The notes beneath the pieces are model-generated. The model did no database searches and had not been told where the DNA came from. It saw only the letters and a list, made by a program, of their open reading frames with translations. Source: Natronorubrum thiooxidans (GTDB lineage: Archaea > Halobacteriota > Halobacteria > Halobacteriales > Natrialbaceae). From it: a stretch of DNA of 64,000 nucleotides. The translations under genes were made by a program, and so were the position numbers. The stretch covers positions 1-64,000 of the forward strand of contig NZ_FTNR01000007.1 in the NCBI RefSeq assembly GCF_900156475.1, read 5' to 3'. Below are positions 63,463-64,000 of the stretch, one piece after another; position 1 is the stretch's first letter; each line of letters opens with the position of its first letter.

Positions 63463-64000
63463 TCAGTCGGAGAGCTGTCCCGGCTGCTCGCGAGCCAGTG
63501 CGGCCTCGAGTATCGCCTCGAGATCGGCGGTGTCGACGTACATGTCGTTGTTCGGTCGTTCGCAGTCGAGGTAGCCGTACCAGCCGCCGACCTGCTTTGC
63601 GAGCATGAAGAAGATTCCGTTGACCCGATCGCGCGGCATGAACTCGACGACAGCGGCGTCGTCGGTATGGATCAGGTCCGTCAGTCCGGCGCCGTGGGGC
63701 GCGACGACGCAGTCGGCCTGGGCAAACAGCGCGACCGTCTCTTGGACGCTCATCTCGGTGAGCCGGTACGACTCGAAGCCGTAGTCTTCGAGGACGTTGC
63801 CGACGGCCTCGTCGTTGATGACGCGCCGGGTCGCCGCGTCGGTCCGGCTGATGTAGACCCGCTCTGAGAAGCGCGACGTGTCGACGGCCTCGAGGGCGTC
63901 TTCACGCAGCTGGCCGCGAAGCCACTCGTGGGAGAACGGAGACGGGTTCGGCGGATCGATCTCTCGGCGCATCGACGGTACAACGAGCCGATCGACCGTA
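63463..64000 (-). CDS. GT61-type (DUF563) glycosyltransferase, C-terminal part
   Basis: The 178 residues from the window edge read RLVVPSMRREIDPPNPSPFS and so on, then YISRTDAATRRVINDE and LTEMSVQETVALFAQADCVV, followed by APHGAGLTDLIHTDDAAVVEFMP. APHGAGL with the following acidic residues is the GT61 hallmark. The N-terminal half lies outside the window; the frame is open through 64000, so the methionine at 63972 is internal. It probably adds xylose- or GlcNAc-like units in the same glycan pathway. Confidence 0.85.
   Translation of the reverse strand, partial: TVDRLVVPSMRREIDPPNPSPFSHEWLRGQLREDALEAVDTSRFSERVYISRTDAATRRVINDEAVGNVLEDYGFESYRLTEMSVQETVALFAQADCVVAPHGAGLTDLIHTDDAAVVEFMPRDRVNGIFFMLAKQVGGWYGYLDCERPNNDMYVDTADLEAILEAALAREQPGQLSD

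Overview
The window is chromosomal DNA from a halophilic archaeon (class Halobacteria; the gene content fits a Natrinema/Haloterrigena-type member of Natrialbaceae, which is inference). The grounds are GC-rich, strongly acidic proteins, an archaeal TFB and Orc1/Cdc6, twin-arginine signal peptides on most exported proteins, a PGF-CTERM surface protein, a bacterio-opsin-activator-type HTH regulator and several haloarchaea-only small families. No rRNA, tRNA or CRISPR array was recognised.

1-13.3 kb. The left edge is the end of an ISH3-like transposase that appears to have cut an MFS drug transporter, leaving only its C-terminal part. Housekeeping and small genes follow: a DUF5518 membrane protein, an AI-2E family permease, a zinc-ribbon protein, an alpha/beta hydrolase, a winged-helix/DUF7521 pair, two UspA proteins, cobyric acid synthase, a ribbon-helix-helix regulator, an MTH865 protein, a PAS/GAF/HTH_10 sensor-regulator and a PhiH-repressor-like regulator with a palindrome around its TATA box.

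13.3-18.9 kb. The trehalose pair otsA-otsB lies beside a complete replication origin: orc1/cdc6, an AT-rich unwinding region of about 0.5 kb, and inverted arrays of origin recognition boxes (three reading leftward, five reading rightward). One isolated matching box sits about 6 kb away at 11961. The origin's right edge carries a 20-bp triple repeat fused to the relic of an IS605 right end, followed by a 58-residue zinc-ribbon gene.

18.9-28 kb. A Tat-lipoprotein/TlpA/CcdA redox cluster is split by an intact IS200/IS605 element (tnpA+tnpB). A broken lipoprotein gene lies beside that element. An IS1341-type lone tnpB and a solitary right-end-like hairpin follow, together with a PGF-CTERM surface protein and an Lrp/AsnC regulator.

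27.6-41 kb. Biotin carboxylase, biotin carrier protein and PxpA/PxpB/PxpC form a cluster that looks like a dismantled urea-carboxylase/5-oxoprolinase system. Then come TrmO, an Lhr helicase, a PAS-GAF histidine kinase, phosphatidylserine decarboxylase and a TFB.

41.5-64 kb. This is a large surface-glycan locus: two flippases, two paralogous giant-loop membrane proteins, a GT4 and a GT61 glycosyltransferase, DUF1616, and two Tat-exported beta-helix proteins. It also holds an unusual amide-chemistry group: a QueC-like PP-loop enzyme, an ATP-grasp ligase and a FemAB/GNAT-type transferase, next to a phosphodiesterase-type hydrolase. An unnamed secreted domain recurs three times in one beta-helix protein and once in a small neighbouring protein. 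Three genes share a similar promoter/start region. This locus is the best candidate for undescribed biology in the window.
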